NCBI GenBank assembly: GCA_965223835.1 | Contig: CBDCXQ010000001.1 | Span: 1,178,001-1,242,000, forward strand | Length of the DNA: 64,000 nucleotides | Reading direction: 5' to 3' | From: CAVYXZ01 sp965223835 | GTDB taxonomy: Bacteria; Chloroflexota; Anaerolineae; Aggregatilineales; Phototrophicaceae | Shown: one piece after another, positions 39,209-48,286 of the stretch | Numbering within the stretch: the stretch's first letter is position 1 | Layout of the letters: every line of letters starts with the position of its first letter | The notes under the pieces: model-generated | The model's database searches: none | What the model saw: only the letters and a program-made list of their open reading frames with translations | What the model was told of the DNA's origin: nothing | Translations under genes and position numbers: made by a program

Positions 39209-40807
39209 ATGGTACCGGCGAGGCATAAGTTGGCTGACGAGCGAATATTAGTTGTAGATGACGGTCGCGAGAACCGGGAATTCATCCAGGAGTATATCCT
39301 CGACCCCAACGGCTATGAAGCGTTGATGGCGCGGGATGGCCTGGAGGGTTTGGAGATGGCCTTGCGTGAGAAACCAGCGCTCATGCTGCTGGATTTGCAG
39401 ATGCCTCGTATGACCGGTATTGAGGTGCTGGAAAATCTCGATGCGCAAAATGCGGACATCCCCGTCATCTTGATGACCTTTCACGGTTCCGAAGAAATCG
39501 CGGTGGAAGTCTATCGGCTGGGGGTGCGCGATTATGTTAAGAAGCCGTTCACCGTTGATGAAATGTTGATGGCAATTGAGCGTAGCCTGACGGAAGTGCG
39601 CCTGCGCCGGGAAAAAGAAGCCCTGACAGAACGGATTCTGGCCGCCAATCGCGAATTGCAGATGCGTGTACAAGAATTGAATGTGCTCTATTCGGTTGGC
39701 AAAAGCGTTACATCGTCACTGAATATGGATGAAATCCTACCGCGTATTGTCGATGCTGCTGCCCAGGTGACGCATGCCGAAACGGGTTACATCTACCTGA
39801 TGCAAAATCAGCGCCTCATTTGCCGGGCGGTGAAACGTCACAGTGACGGTCATGCCCGGTCTGTGACCATGGAAACAAAGGACGCTATAGCGAATCAGGT
39901 CGTTAAGACAGGTAAGGCGGTGGTGTTGACCCCTGAACAGTTACAGCAAGCGGGCAGCCCGCATTCGCTGGCCTATGCGCCGTTGTTGTTCAATAATCAG
40001 ATCATTGGGGTGCTGGGTGTGAATAATGTGGCTGAGGATTCACATGTATTTACGAAGCATGACCGCGCCTTGTTGAGCACCCTGACGGATTATGCCGCAA
40101 TAGCGATTGAGAACTCACGCAATTATGAGCAGTTGAGCCATGCGAAAGATCAAGAAAAGGCGGAGATGCGTGGTACGTTCGAAAAACTCGTGCCACCATC
40201 GGTCGTCAACAAGGTATTGAAGAATCCCGATCATCTTGAGCTGGGGGGCGCACGGCAGGAGATCAGTATCCTGTTTGCCGATATTCGTGGTTATACGGCC
40301 TATGCCGAGAACTCCCCACCTGAGCAGGTGATGGAGATGCTCAACGATTATCTCAGCCTGGCTGCCGAGGTTGTTCTGGCCTGGAATGGCACATTGGATA
40401 AGTTTTTTGGCGATGGGCTGATGGCGATCTTTAACGCACCTGAACGCCAGGAAGATCATGTGCAGCGGGCAGCTGATGCAGCACTGGCCTTGATGCGGGC
40501 GGCGAAAGAGATGAATGAAAGCCGAGGTGATGGTTTATCGTACAGCGTCGGTGTGAATGTAGGTGAGGCAGTGGTCGGCTATATCGGTACTGAGCGCGCC
40601 ATGAATTACACCGCAATCGGCGATACGGTAAATCTGGCGAAACGCTTGCAAGAATATGGCGCACCGGGGCAGATACTGGTTGAAGAGGCGGTGATTCAAC
40701 GGTTGGGAAGCCAGGCACAGTCCCGTCCATTGGGTGAATTGCGGGTGAAGGGGCGAAAACAACCAGCTTTTGCTCACGAGCTTTTGAGCCTGAATCCGAT
40801 TGTTTAG
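39209..40807 (+). CDS. Receiver-GAF-class III adenylate cyclase
   Basis: 532 aa. Residues 12-130: receiver with Asp17/18 and Asp62 (MLLDLQMPRMTG), KKPF. About 150-320: GAF sensor domain (LYSVGKSVTSSLNMDEILP, VLGVNNVAEDSHVF). About 345-530: class III cyclase with SILFADIRGYTAYAE, TLDKFFGDGLMAIFN and AIGDTVNLAKRL, all metal and Lys positions kept. Cytosolic cAMP production under two inputs. ATG at 39209 has a poor ribosome site; a TTG at 39230 with GAGG 6 nt upstream is an alternative start. Paralogue of the cyclase at 35298-36338; its stop overlaps that of der by 4 nt, tail to tail. Confidence 0.9.
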   Translation: MVPARHKLADERILVVDDGRENREFIQEYILDPNGYEALMARDGLEGLEMALREKPALMLLDLQMPRMTGIEVLENLDAQNADIPVILMTFHGSEEIAVEVYRLGVRDYVKKPFTVDEMLMAIERSLTEVRLRREKEALTERILAANRELQMRVQELNVLYSVGKSVTSSLNMDEILPRIVDAAAQVTHAETGYIYLMQNQRLICRAVKRHSDGHARSVTMETKDAIANQVVKTGKAVVLTPEQLQQAGSPHSLAYAPLLFNNQIIGVLGVNNVAEDSHVFTKHDRALLSTLTDYAAIAIENSRNYEQLSHAKDQEKAEMRGTFEKLVPPSVVNKVLKNPDHLELGGARQEISILFADIRGYTAYAENSPPEQVMEMLNDYLSLAAEVVLAWNGTLDKFFGDGLMAIFNAPERQEDHVQRAADAALALMRAAKEMNESRGDGLSYSVGVNVGEAVVGYIGTERAMNYTAIGDTVNLAKRLQEYGAPGQILVEEAVIQRLGSQAQSRPLGELRVKGRKQPAFAHELLSLNPIV

Positions 40808-42201
40808 GACTTCTTGTCCAGCGCCCCATCCCGCGGGCGAAAACTAAGGATCAACGGCGTCCCCTCAAAGGGGTAGGCCTCCCGGATCTGATTTTCCAGA
40901 TAGCGCTTATAGGTAAAATGCAGCAATCGAGTATCGTTCACATGGAACAATATGACTGGTGGGTCTACGGCAACCTGGGTTCCGAAATAGATTTTTAGCT
41001 GCCGCGTACCCTTTGCGGGTGGGGGGTGTTTCTGCAAGGCATCACGCAGCAGTCGATTGATTTCTGACGTCGGGATGCGGAAGGTGCGGGCTTCCCATAC
41101 GCGGTGCGCCGTTTCCAGCACCTGATGAATCCGTTGACCGGTCAGTGCACTGATAAAAATAACCGGTGCATTGGGCAGGAAATTAAACTTCTCCTTCATC
41201 GTCGCCAGCATCTCAGTCATGGTGTAGGAGTCTTTTTCCACCGCATCCCATTTGTTGACTACCACCACCATGCTTTTTTTGGCTTCCAGCACGTAACCGG
41301 CGATGTGTTGATCTTGTTCGGTGACACCTTCAACACCATCCACCACCAGCAAGGCCACATCACACCGATCCAGGGCATTCATTGCGCGTATCACGCTATA
41401 TTTTTCAACACCGCGCTCGATCTTGCCCCGTCGCCGAATGCCCGCCGTATCGATTAGCGTGACTGGCATCCCATGCCAATTAATGACGGTATCAATTGCG
41501 TCGCGGGTGGTTCCAGCTACGGGACTGACAATGGTGCGGTCTTCACCCAGGATATGATTGAGGAGGCTACTTTTACCGACGTTGGGCCTGCCGACAATGG
41601 CAATTTTGAGGTTTTCATCGTCATCATCCTCATCATCCAGTTCCAGCGCTTCGGCCTCGCGCAGTACCTCAACAATACCATCTAACAAGTCGCCGACGCC
41701 CAGGTTGTGATAAGCACTGATGGGATAGACACGCTCGAAGCCCAGGCCGTAAAATTCAAAGGCATCATCCCGGCGTTCGTCATTGTCAGCCTTATTTGGC
41801 ACGATAATAATTGGCTTGTCAGCGCTGTTGCGCCGCAAGAGTTGGGCGATATGCTCATCTGCCGCTGTGATGCCCTGCTCACTATCCACAACCTGCAAAA
41901 TAAGATCGGCATCGCGGGCCGCCAGCAATGCTTGCCCTTCAATCTGCGGCACGAAATCAATGCTCCCTTCGGCTAATGGTCGCACATCACGGGTGCCTTT
42001 AGGCTGGTAGACTTCAATACCGCCGGTGTCAATGAGCCGGAAAACGACGCCGTTCCAATCGGTTTCCCCTTGTATGCGGTCCCGCGTTGTGCCGGGAATT
42101 TCATCAATGACCGCAACGCGTTGCCCAACCAGCCGGTTGAACAGGGTGCTTTTGCCCACGTTCGGTCGGCCTACCAGCGCGACCAATGGTTTACGACTCA
42201 T
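40804..42201 (-). CDS. der: Ribosome-biogenesis GTPase Der (EngA)
   Basis: 465 aa with two GTPase domains: GRPNVGKSTLFNRL at residue 11, DTGG and NKADN; then, after an acidic linker (LELDDEDDDDE), GRPNVGKSSLLNHI, DTAGI and NKWDAV. C-terminal KH-like domain. Needed for 50S subunit maturation. GGAGG 8 nt before ATG. Last gene of the argF-TPR-cdaA-cdaR-der run. Confidence 0.97.
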   Translation of the reverse strand: MSRKPLVALVGRPNVGKSTLFNRLVGQRVAVIDEIPGTTRDRIQGETDWNGVVFRLIDTGGIEVYQPKGTRDVRPLAEGSIDFVPQIEGQALLAARDADLILQVVDSEQGITAADEHIAQLLRRNSADKPIIIVPNKADNDERRDDAFEFYGLGFERVYPISAYHNLGVGDLLDGIVEVLREAEALELDDEDDDDENLKIAIVGRPNVGKSSLLNHILGEDRTIVSPVAGTTRDAIDTVINWHGMPVTLIDTAGIRRRGKIERGVEKYSVIRAMNALDRCDVALLVVDGVEGVTEQDQHIAGYVLEAKKSMVVVVNKWDAVEKDSYTMTEMLATMKEKFNFLPNAPVIFISALTGQRIHQVLETAHRVWEARTFRIPTSEINRLLRDALQKHPPPAKGTRQLKIYFGTQVAVDPPVILFHVNDTRLLHFTYKRYLENQIREAYPFEGTPLILSFRPRDGALDKKS

Positions 42202-42264
42202 CTATACGACCTCCACTTTCTGCCTTGATTCTAGCAGATGGCCGAGTGTGTGCGTAGACTAAGG

Positions 42265-43521
42265 TTAGCCGGCGGCGCCACCACCGATTGTAGGCCGAAT
42301 AGTGACATCAATGTCAGCCGGGAGCACAGCGACGTTGGTGAGCAGACTTTCGTCAACACTTACCGAGACGACTGGAGCCAGTTGATAGTTGCCAATTTCC
42401 AGGCCATTGAGATCGGTCACGACACGAATATCCTGAGGACTTAAGGTTTCCAGCAGGCTTTGTGGTCCCGTCAGTAAAACCGTGACCTCTGTCGGCAATA
42501 TTTCTGCCGCGTTGGCCTCACTCAGACCAATTACTTCCACTGGAACCCCTTCGATTTGACGAGTTCCGAGCAAGGGTTCGATATTGACTGTTACCTGAAT
42601 CGTCTGGCTACCCAGGACGATGAGTTCGTCGCTGGGCCGCTGTATCGTGATCGTCTCTTCGAAGGTGGCAGTTCGGTCGGTCAGGTCAATCGGTGCAGTA
42701 AACCACGAACCAGGTGCATTTGCCAGCGCCTCCCGTGGGCCATTGACGAGGAGAATTCGTGGTTCATACTCAATGGATGTGAGTGAATAGCCTGGTGCCA
42801 ACGTTTCTGTCAGTACATTGGGAGTCACGCTGATTTGACGAATGTCGGAGCGGGTCTGTATGTCCACATTAACCTGCACATTCGCGGGTTCTGACCTTAC
42901 CCCATTAACGACGTCACCGTTGGCATCAACCGCCAGGACACGCAAATCATCGGTAAAGGGATTGCGGCGTTGGCTCAAGTTCAGGATAATCTGTGCATTA
43001 ACGACCTGCTCAACCTGGCTTTTGGGTCCGCTAATCAATACTTGGTTTGTTGATAATTCTGGTCGGTTATCTGCAATTTCGAATCCCAGCGGTGGTGGTT
43101 CACTGATTTCCCATATGACCGGAACGAGCTTGTCCTGCGCTTCTTCCAATGTAACGACAACTCGTCGGGGTACCGGGTCGGGAATAGCCCGTCTGGCAAC
43201 GGAGGCTGCCAGCGTAATGCCGTATTCGCCTGGGCTGGCTTCGGGCACGGTCGCGACAACCTGAATATCATCTCGTCGTAAATTTTCCAGAATGGATTCT
43301 GGTGCCCGTACATTCACCGTAACAGCATCGGTCGTTTGCTCCACAATGACGAGGCTCTCATCGTGGTCCACCTGGATTTCGATTTCCGAAAAAACACGCG
43401 TGCCGACCGGGTCCGATTCGAGGGTTGCGACAAACCAGACCAAAAATGCCAGCAACATCGAAACGATAAACCATAAGCTGTGACTGACTAATGGACGACG
43501 GGGCTTTTCCGGTGGGCGCAT
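42265..43521 (-). CDS. cdaR: YbbR-domain protein CdaR
   Basis: 418 aa. One N-terminal membrane helix (residues 15-33, LWFIVSMLLAFLVWFVATL) and about four extracytoplasmic YbbR repeats (each with V-x-V-x-G-P or similar: VLISGPKSQVEQV, ILLVNGPREAL, VTVLLTGPQSLL). CdaR proteins bind and tune the diadenylate cyclase encoded just upstream. The ATG overlaps the cdaA stop (TGATG), so coupling is tight; a longer frame would lie within cdaA. Confidence 0.93.
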   Translation of the reverse strand: MRPPEKPRRPLVSHSLWFIVSMLLAFLVWFVATLESDPVGTRVFSEIEIQVDHDESLVIVEQTTDAVTVNVRAPESILENLRRDDIQVVATVPEASPGEYGITLAASVARRAIPDPVPRRVVVTLEEAQDKLVPVIWEISEPPPLGFEIADNRPELSTNQVLISGPKSQVEQVVNAQIILNLSQRRNPFTDDLRVLAVDANGDVVNGVRSEPANVQVNVDIQTRSDIRQISVTPNVLTETLAPGYSLTSIEYEPRILLVNGPREALANAPGSWFTAPIDLTDRTATFEETITIQRPSDELIVLGSQTIQVTVNIEPLLGTRQIEGVPVEVIGLSEANAAEILPTEVTVLLTGPQSLLETLSPQDIRVVTDLNGLEIGNYQLAPVVSVSVDESLLTNVAVLPADIDVTIRPTIGGGAAG

Positions 43522-44390
43522 CAGGTTTGTTGCCGCCAGTCCCGCAAAATGCTGAAAAAGCTTTCCGTTTGTAGCCGCACCCATTCCCAGGGCGAGGTTG
43601 GCTGCTTGCGCGGCGCGCCGTAGATTGCGGTTAAGATTGTTTGCAGGCGTTTCGCATCAAGACGAGGAATCATGCGGCTGCCATCGGTAATCGAGATGCG
43701 TCCGGTTTCTTCGGACACGACAACCGTTATCGCATCGCTCACCTCACTCATGCCGAGGGCAGCCCGATGACGTGTCCCTAAGCTGCGATTCGGCAGGTTG
43801 CGGCTGGATGATAATGGCAGGACAGCAGCGGCTGCGGCAATGTGCCCATGATGGTCAATAATGGCTGCGCCGTCATGCAATTCTGTCTTGGGCCAGAAAA
43901 TCGTTAACAACAACTCGGACGAAACCTGGCTATTCAGGATAATGCCTGTGCGAATATATTCATCCAGATCGCTGTTCCGTTGGAGCACGATCAGCCCGCC
44001 ATGCCGCCGTTCGGACAACCTTTCAGCTGCCTGACAGATTTCGTCAATAATTTTGGCGCGTTGGTTGGCCTCCGGTTGCCGATCCCCGGCCAGAATTCCA
44101 GCCCGTCCCAGCCGTTCTAAGCCTCGGCGTAATTCCGGCTGGAAAATAACTGGAATGGCGAATGCCAGTACCGGCAATATCAAGTTGAACAACCAGCCCA
44201 GCGCCGTGAAATTAAAAATGCGTGAGACCGGCACCAGAATGATGAGTACCAGCGCGACGCCGCGCAGCAGCGCGAGTACTTGCGTGCCGCGCAAAAAGAA
44301 ACTCAAGCCAAAAAACAGCAGGCCGACCAAAAAAATATCGACCAGGGCATTAATGGTGAGATTGTCAAATACCCAGAGCAGTTCGTTCAA
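43521..44390 (-). CDS. cdaA: Diadenylate cyclase CdaA (DacA)
   Basis: 289 aa, apparent TTG start (no ATG or GTG in frame nearby). Three N-terminal membrane helices (residues 12-33, 40-58, 65-83), then the DAC domain: Asp173-Gly-Ala (HDGAAII) and Arg207-His-Arg (GTRHRAALG). Makes c-di-AMP from two ATP at the membrane, a regulator of potassium and osmotic balance and wall stress. Operon with cdaR. Confidence 0.95.
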   Translation of the reverse strand: MNELLWVFDNLTINALVDIFLVGLLFFGLSFFLRGTQVLALLRGVALVLIILVPVSRIFNFTALGWLFNLILPVLAFAIPVIFQPELRRGLERLGRAGILAGDRQPEANQRAKIIDEICQAAERLSERRHGGLIVLQRNSDLDEYIRTGIILNSQVSSELLLTIFWPKTELHDGAAIIDHHGHIAAAAAVLPLSSSRNLPNRSLGTRHRAALGMSEVSDAITVVVSEETGRISITDGSRMIPRLDAKRLQTILTAIYGAPRKQPTSPWEWVRLQTESFFSILRDWRQQT

Positions 44391-44406
44391 CGCATCGTTC
44401 TCAAGG

Positions 44407-46650
44407 CTAACCGCCTAATTGGGCGAGTAAACGCTGATAATCCTCAACGCCATCCGGGTTCAGGGCGATTATTTGCCGAATGGTGTTGGCCGCCTCTTCA
44501 TGTAGCCCGGCTTCCAATTGCAATTCACCCAGCGCATCGAGTTGCAGGACCGAATCTTTGGTGCGTCCCAGCTGCCGATAGATCGCCGCCAACCGTGAGC
44601 GCAACCCGGTATCATTGGGATAGAGCGTCACCAGCTCTTCGAGCAAGGTGAGGATATGGCTGATTTGTTTTTTCTTGGCATACATGCTCAAAAGCTGATC
44701 CAGCCGTTTAATCGCTTCAAGCTGGTTGCCCTGACGATAATTCAAATCAATGAGCATGCGCCGCGCCCGTTCGTCCATCGGGTCCAACTCAATAATCTCG
44801 TCGTAGGTGCGCTGGGCCTTGCGCACATCCAACCGCATCTGATCAATGTCGGCCATCCGGTGTTTGATGCGGACGATCTTTTCCGTCTGGGTGCCAACCC
44901 GGTTGGCGACCCGCTCCGCGAGCGAGTAGGTATCACGGGCCTGGTCAAAATCGCCCAGTTGATGATACGTGTCTGCCAGATCAACATATTGGTCGAGCGC
45001 ATCATCCCAGCGTTCTTCAGCTTCCAGTAGATCAATCAAACTGGTGCGAATTGAAATGTCCAGCGGTGCCATTTCCAGCACTTCACCCAGAATGGAAGCC
45101 GCTCGATCATTTTCACCCCGTACCATGTAGGTCTTGGCGACTGTGTTGTATTTGTTGATCGCCTGCCGCACCCGCCCTTCGCGCATCATGATCTCGGCCA
45201 TGCGGACATGAATAGGCAAATAAGTGGGCGTGTATTCAATAGCGTAGTGGGCCTCATCCATCGCCAGCGTTAGCAGACCTTGCCGCAAAAAACGGTCGAT
45301 CATACTGACCGATTGGGTCAACTGGTCGCTGTGGCTGGTTACGAGAATATCAACCACTCCCTGTTCACCACCAATGCGCATCGCTTCTTGCAGTTGACGC
45401 CGCGTCTCGGCAATGCGTTGTTTCCAGTCTTTACCTTGCAACAGGTTGGTGAAGCGTTCATTAATGGCCTGCAGCGATTCGTCGGTGCGTCCATCGAGCG
45501 TCGCCAACAATTGACCATACACATCGCTGAGTTCCTGGACCTCTTCCATATGGCTTGCGAGGCTGGTATCGACCGCCTGCAAGCTCTGGATGAGATAACG
45601 TGCGGCCTGTTTCTGTTTCTTTTGTTTAAAATAGGCCAGGCCCAGCCCATGAAAGGCCCCCGCATTTAATTCGGGGAGCATGGCCGCTTCTCCGAGGTGA
45701 CCGACAGCCGCTTCCGGCTGGTCTGCTAGCACCAGCAACGCGCCCAGGTTGAGTTTGAGGGCGGGATGGCGCAGGCTGGACTCTGCGCCTTGATAAGCAT
45801 CAATGGCCTGGGCATGGAGACCCTGCCGTTGCATTTCCATCGCTAAGAGCGCATTGCTCCCACTCGCATCCAGATCACCGCTTTCCATTACAAACTCGGC
45901 CAGAATCCCGAGGGCATAATGCATGGCCTCACCGATTGGCCCTAATGGGTCGGCTTCGCCAACATACTGCCGCTCATCTACCTCATCGCCAAAATCAAGG
46001 CTCAGGCTCGTGTCTGCGCCTGAATCAACGTCATCATCTGGTGGTGGCGCGGCAACTTCACCCCCGCTCTCCAATGCCCGCAGGGTGTTAAGCGCTGCCG
46101 GATTCTTGCGGTCCAGTTTCAGGGCACGTTGGGCTGCTCGAATACCTTTCTCGGTTTCGCCCGCTCGTTGGAAATTAAAGGCCAGCGTGAGGTATTCACG
46201 GATTGCCCGTTGACGATCTCCCATGCGTTCATAGGCCTGGGCAAGTTTGGCATGAACACTGATGAAGCCCGGCGACAGGCGGGTCGCTTGTTTCCAGTTC
46301 ATCACGGCTTTGTCCAGGTCCCGTTGCGACAGATAAATCTCCGCCACATTGACATACTGCTGGGCGGCTTCCCGCAAACGGCCCATCGATTCCAGGACTT
46401 CGGCGCTTTTTTCCAACGGAATCGGATCTTTTTTGTCGAGTTGATGCGCCCGTGTGTACACTTTCAGGGCATCATCCAGACGTCCACCTTTGAGCAGTGA
46501 CAGCCCCAGGTGAATGTGCGAGTCGGGGTCATCGGGGTATTGTTGAATCGCTTTGCCATAGGCGGCAATCGCCTCCGACCAATTACCTTCCCAGGCAGCA
46601 TTGTGGCCTGTATTCATGGCTTGCTCGTAGGCTTGACGGTTTCCGGCCAT
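44407..46650 (-). CDS. Large TPR-repeat protein
   Basis: 747 aa, nearly all helical repeats of TPR type (AWEGNWSEAIAAYGKAIQQY, DSHIHLGLSLLKGGRLDDAL, RARRMLIDLNYRQGNQLEAI). No signal peptide or catalytic domain; an acidic stretch with DDDVDSGADTS lies near residue 205. Likely a protein-interaction scaffold. GAGG ribosome site that overlaps the argF stop; 16 nt before cdaA, hinting at a link with c-di-AMP or cell-envelope control, not shown by sequence. Confidence 0.88.
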   Translation of the reverse strand: MAGNRQAYEQAMNTGHNAAWEGNWSEAIAAYGKAIQQYPDDPDSHIHLGLSLLKGGRLDDALKVYTRAHQLDKKDPIPLEKSAEVLESMGRLREAAQQYVNVAEIYLSQRDLDKAVMNWKQATRLSPGFISVHAKLAQAYERMGDRQRAIREYLTLAFNFQRAGETEKGIRAAQRALKLDRKNPAALNTLRALESGGEVAAPPPDDDVDSGADTSLSLDFGDEVDERQYVGEADPLGPIGEAMHYALGILAEFVMESGDLDASGSNALLAMEMQRQGLHAQAIDAYQGAESSLRHPALKLNLGALLVLADQPEAAVGHLGEAAMLPELNAGAFHGLGLAYFKQKKQKQAARYLIQSLQAVDTSLASHMEEVQELSDVYGQLLATLDGRTDESLQAINERFTNLLQGKDWKQRIAETRRQLQEAMRIGGEQGVVDILVTSHSDQLTQSVSMIDRFLRQGLLTLAMDEAHYAIEYTPTYLPIHVRMAEIMMREGRVRQAINKYNTVAKTYMVRGENDRAASILGEVLEMAPLDISIRTSLIDLLEAEERWDDALDQYVDLADTYHQLGDFDQARDTYSLAERVANRVGTQTEKIVRIKHRMADIDQMRLDVRKAQRTYDEIIELDPMDERARRMLIDLNYRQGNQLEAIKRLDQLLSMYAKKKQISHILTLLEELVTLYPNDTGLRSRLAAIYRQLGRTKDSVLQLDALGELQLEAGLHEEAANTIRQIIALNPDGVEDYQRLLAQLGG

Positions 46651-46652
46651 AA

Positions 46653-47564
46653 TTACCTCATTAATGTGACCAATATGGCTTTCTGAGCGTGTAATCGGTT
46701 TTCAGCCTGGGCAAAAATAACCGATTGTGAGCCATCAGCCACGTCGTCTGTAATTTCCTTGCCGCGATAGGCGGGCAAGTCGTGCATGACAATCGTATGT
46801 TTTTCGGCCTGGGCTACCAGCGCTGCGTTGACCTGATAATCGGCAAATGCTTCAATGCGCGGTGCTGCTTCTGCTTCCTGGCCCATGCTCACCCAGGTAT
46901 CCGTATAAATGACATCGACTTTCTGAACCGCAGCCACCGGGTCACGCAACAGGTTGATTTGAATGTCGGGATTAATGCCGCTAGCGATGGCGACGATCTG
47001 CTGGGGGATTTCGTAGCCTTCGGGTGAGGCAATATTGAAATGGATACCAAAATGGGCACAGGCGATTAACAAAGACACCGCGACGTTATTGCCATCGCCA
47101 ATGTAGGTCAAATGCAAGCCATCGGTATGTCCAAAATGTTCAGCAATGGTCAGTATATCGGCCATTGCCTGACAGGGATGACGATCATCACTCAGACCGT
47201 TAATGACCGGAACGCTGGACCATTTTGCCAGTTCGATGACGTGCTGATGGTCAAATACTCTTGCCATGATTCCCTGCGTCATACTGGACAGGACCCGGGC
47301 CACATCGGCAATGCTTTCGCGTTTGCCCAGCCCAATTTCATCTGGCCCCAGCATCACGGCATGACCACCGAGATGCTGCATGCCCACATCAAACGACACG
47401 CGCGTGCGCAATGATGGCTTCTGGAAAATCATCCCCAGCGTTTTGCCACCCAATACCGGTCGGTTACCGCCACTTTGCCATTCTAACTTCAACTGTGATG
47501 CCAGCCGTATCATCTGGCGCAGGTCGGTGCTGGACCATTCTGATAAGTCGATAAAATGTTTCAT
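46653..47564 (-). CDS. argF: Ornithine carbamoyltransferase, unusual HDLP motif
   Basis: 303 aa. Carbamoyl-phosphate site KPSLRTRVSF (residues 49-58), HPCQAMADILT (129-139), DTWVSMGQE. The ornithine-site motif, normally His-Cys-Leu-Pro, reads His261-Asp262-Leu-Pro, and the next His is Tyr266 (MHDLPAYRG). The enzyme makes citrulline for arginine synthesis; the substitution might be lineage-specific or change substrate (other transcarbamylases exist). First gene of the operon that includes cdaA and der. Confidence 0.88.
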   Translation of the reverse strand: MKHFIDLSEWSSTDLRQMIRLASQLKLEWQSGGNRPVLGGKTLGMIFQKPSLRTRVSFDVGMQHLGGHAVMLGPDEIGLGKRESIADVARVLSSMTQGIMARVFDHQHVIELAKWSSVPVINGLSDDRHPCQAMADILTIAEHFGHTDGLHLTYIGDGNNVAVSLLIACAHFGIHFNIASPEGYEIPQQIVAIASGINPDIQINLLRDPVAAVQKVDVIYTDTWVSMGQEAEAAPRIEAFADYQVNAALVAQAEKHTIVMHDLPAYRGKEITDDVADGSQSVIFAQAENRLHAQKAILVTLMR

Positions 47565-47592
47565 AGCTCTATTCTACTGTAATGTGAATGCT

Positions 47593-47627
47593 GCGAGTAT
47601 AAGCACTTGGTTTATTAAGCGAGTATA
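47593..47627 (-). promoter_or_regulatory. Repeated TATACTCGC upstream of argF
   Basis: Two copies of the 9-mer TATACTCGC on the minus strand (47619-47627 and 47593-47601), 26 bp apart. Each contains a -10-like TATACT, but -35 boxes are poor. Tandem promoters or a direct-repeat operator. Confidence 0.35.
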
Positions 47628-47768
47628 GCACAACTAACAGGCCGGTGAAACGCACCGCCTGCACAGAATTGTGAAGATTCTTGCAAAATGGATTTGGTGC
47701 TGAGCAAGTTTTGCAGAACCACGTTCAATTGCCATTTTGTGAACTTAAGATATCTCGATCTGGCATTT

Positions 47769-48230
47769 CTATGGGTCGAGTAGCTGTAGGACTGCTGTCA
47801 CGACCGCTTCAAGTGGTGCAGCGGTATTAATTTCATGATCCGCGTCTTTTCGTAACAAGGGTTCAACGGTTTTGAGATTATCCAAAACAGCCGCCAGCTC
47901 ATCCGGGTGTTTGCCAAAGGTATTGTTGGTTCTCGTCTTCAAGCGTTCAATAAGTACATTCGCTGAAGCACTAAAGAGAACGATTTCATCAAACTGCGAA
48001 TAGAACTTTTTCTGATTGATGGCGCAACCGCTCACAAAGAGTGCTTCAGCATCTGCACATTGCAAGCGATCTCGAATACGGTCTTCGCGCCAGACCCATT
48101 CACCATCCGGTGTATACTCCGACCATCCCGGTTCATCCATGTCAACTGCCTGGTAACCACGTGCTCGAAGTGCTGCGATAACGGTTGACTTGCCGGTTCC
48201 AGACATGCCGGTTAGAAGAATACGTCTCAC
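47769..48230 (-). CDS. Small P-loop kinase-like NTPase
   Basis: 153 aa, GTG start. Walker A GMSGTGKS at residues 8-15, then the AAA_18/shikimate-kinase-like layout (ALRARGYQAVDMDEPGW, LFVSGCAINQKKF, FDEIVLFSASANVLIERLKT). Substrate unknown; similar proteins are annotated as nucleoside or gluconate kinase-like. Follows polA by 56 nt on the same strand. Confidence 0.82.
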   Translation of the reverse strand: MRRILLTGMSGTGKSTVIAALRARGYQAVDMDEPGWSEYTPDGEWVWREDRIRDRLQCADAEALFVSGCAINQKKFYSQFDEIVLFSASANVLIERLKTRTNNTFGKHPDELAAVLDNLKTVEPLLRKDADHEINTAAPLEAVVTAVLQLLDP

Positions 48231-48286
48231 AATCGTTTTCTCACTCGGTCTACAGTTTACAATCTGGGATTGAGCGTATGGCTGTG

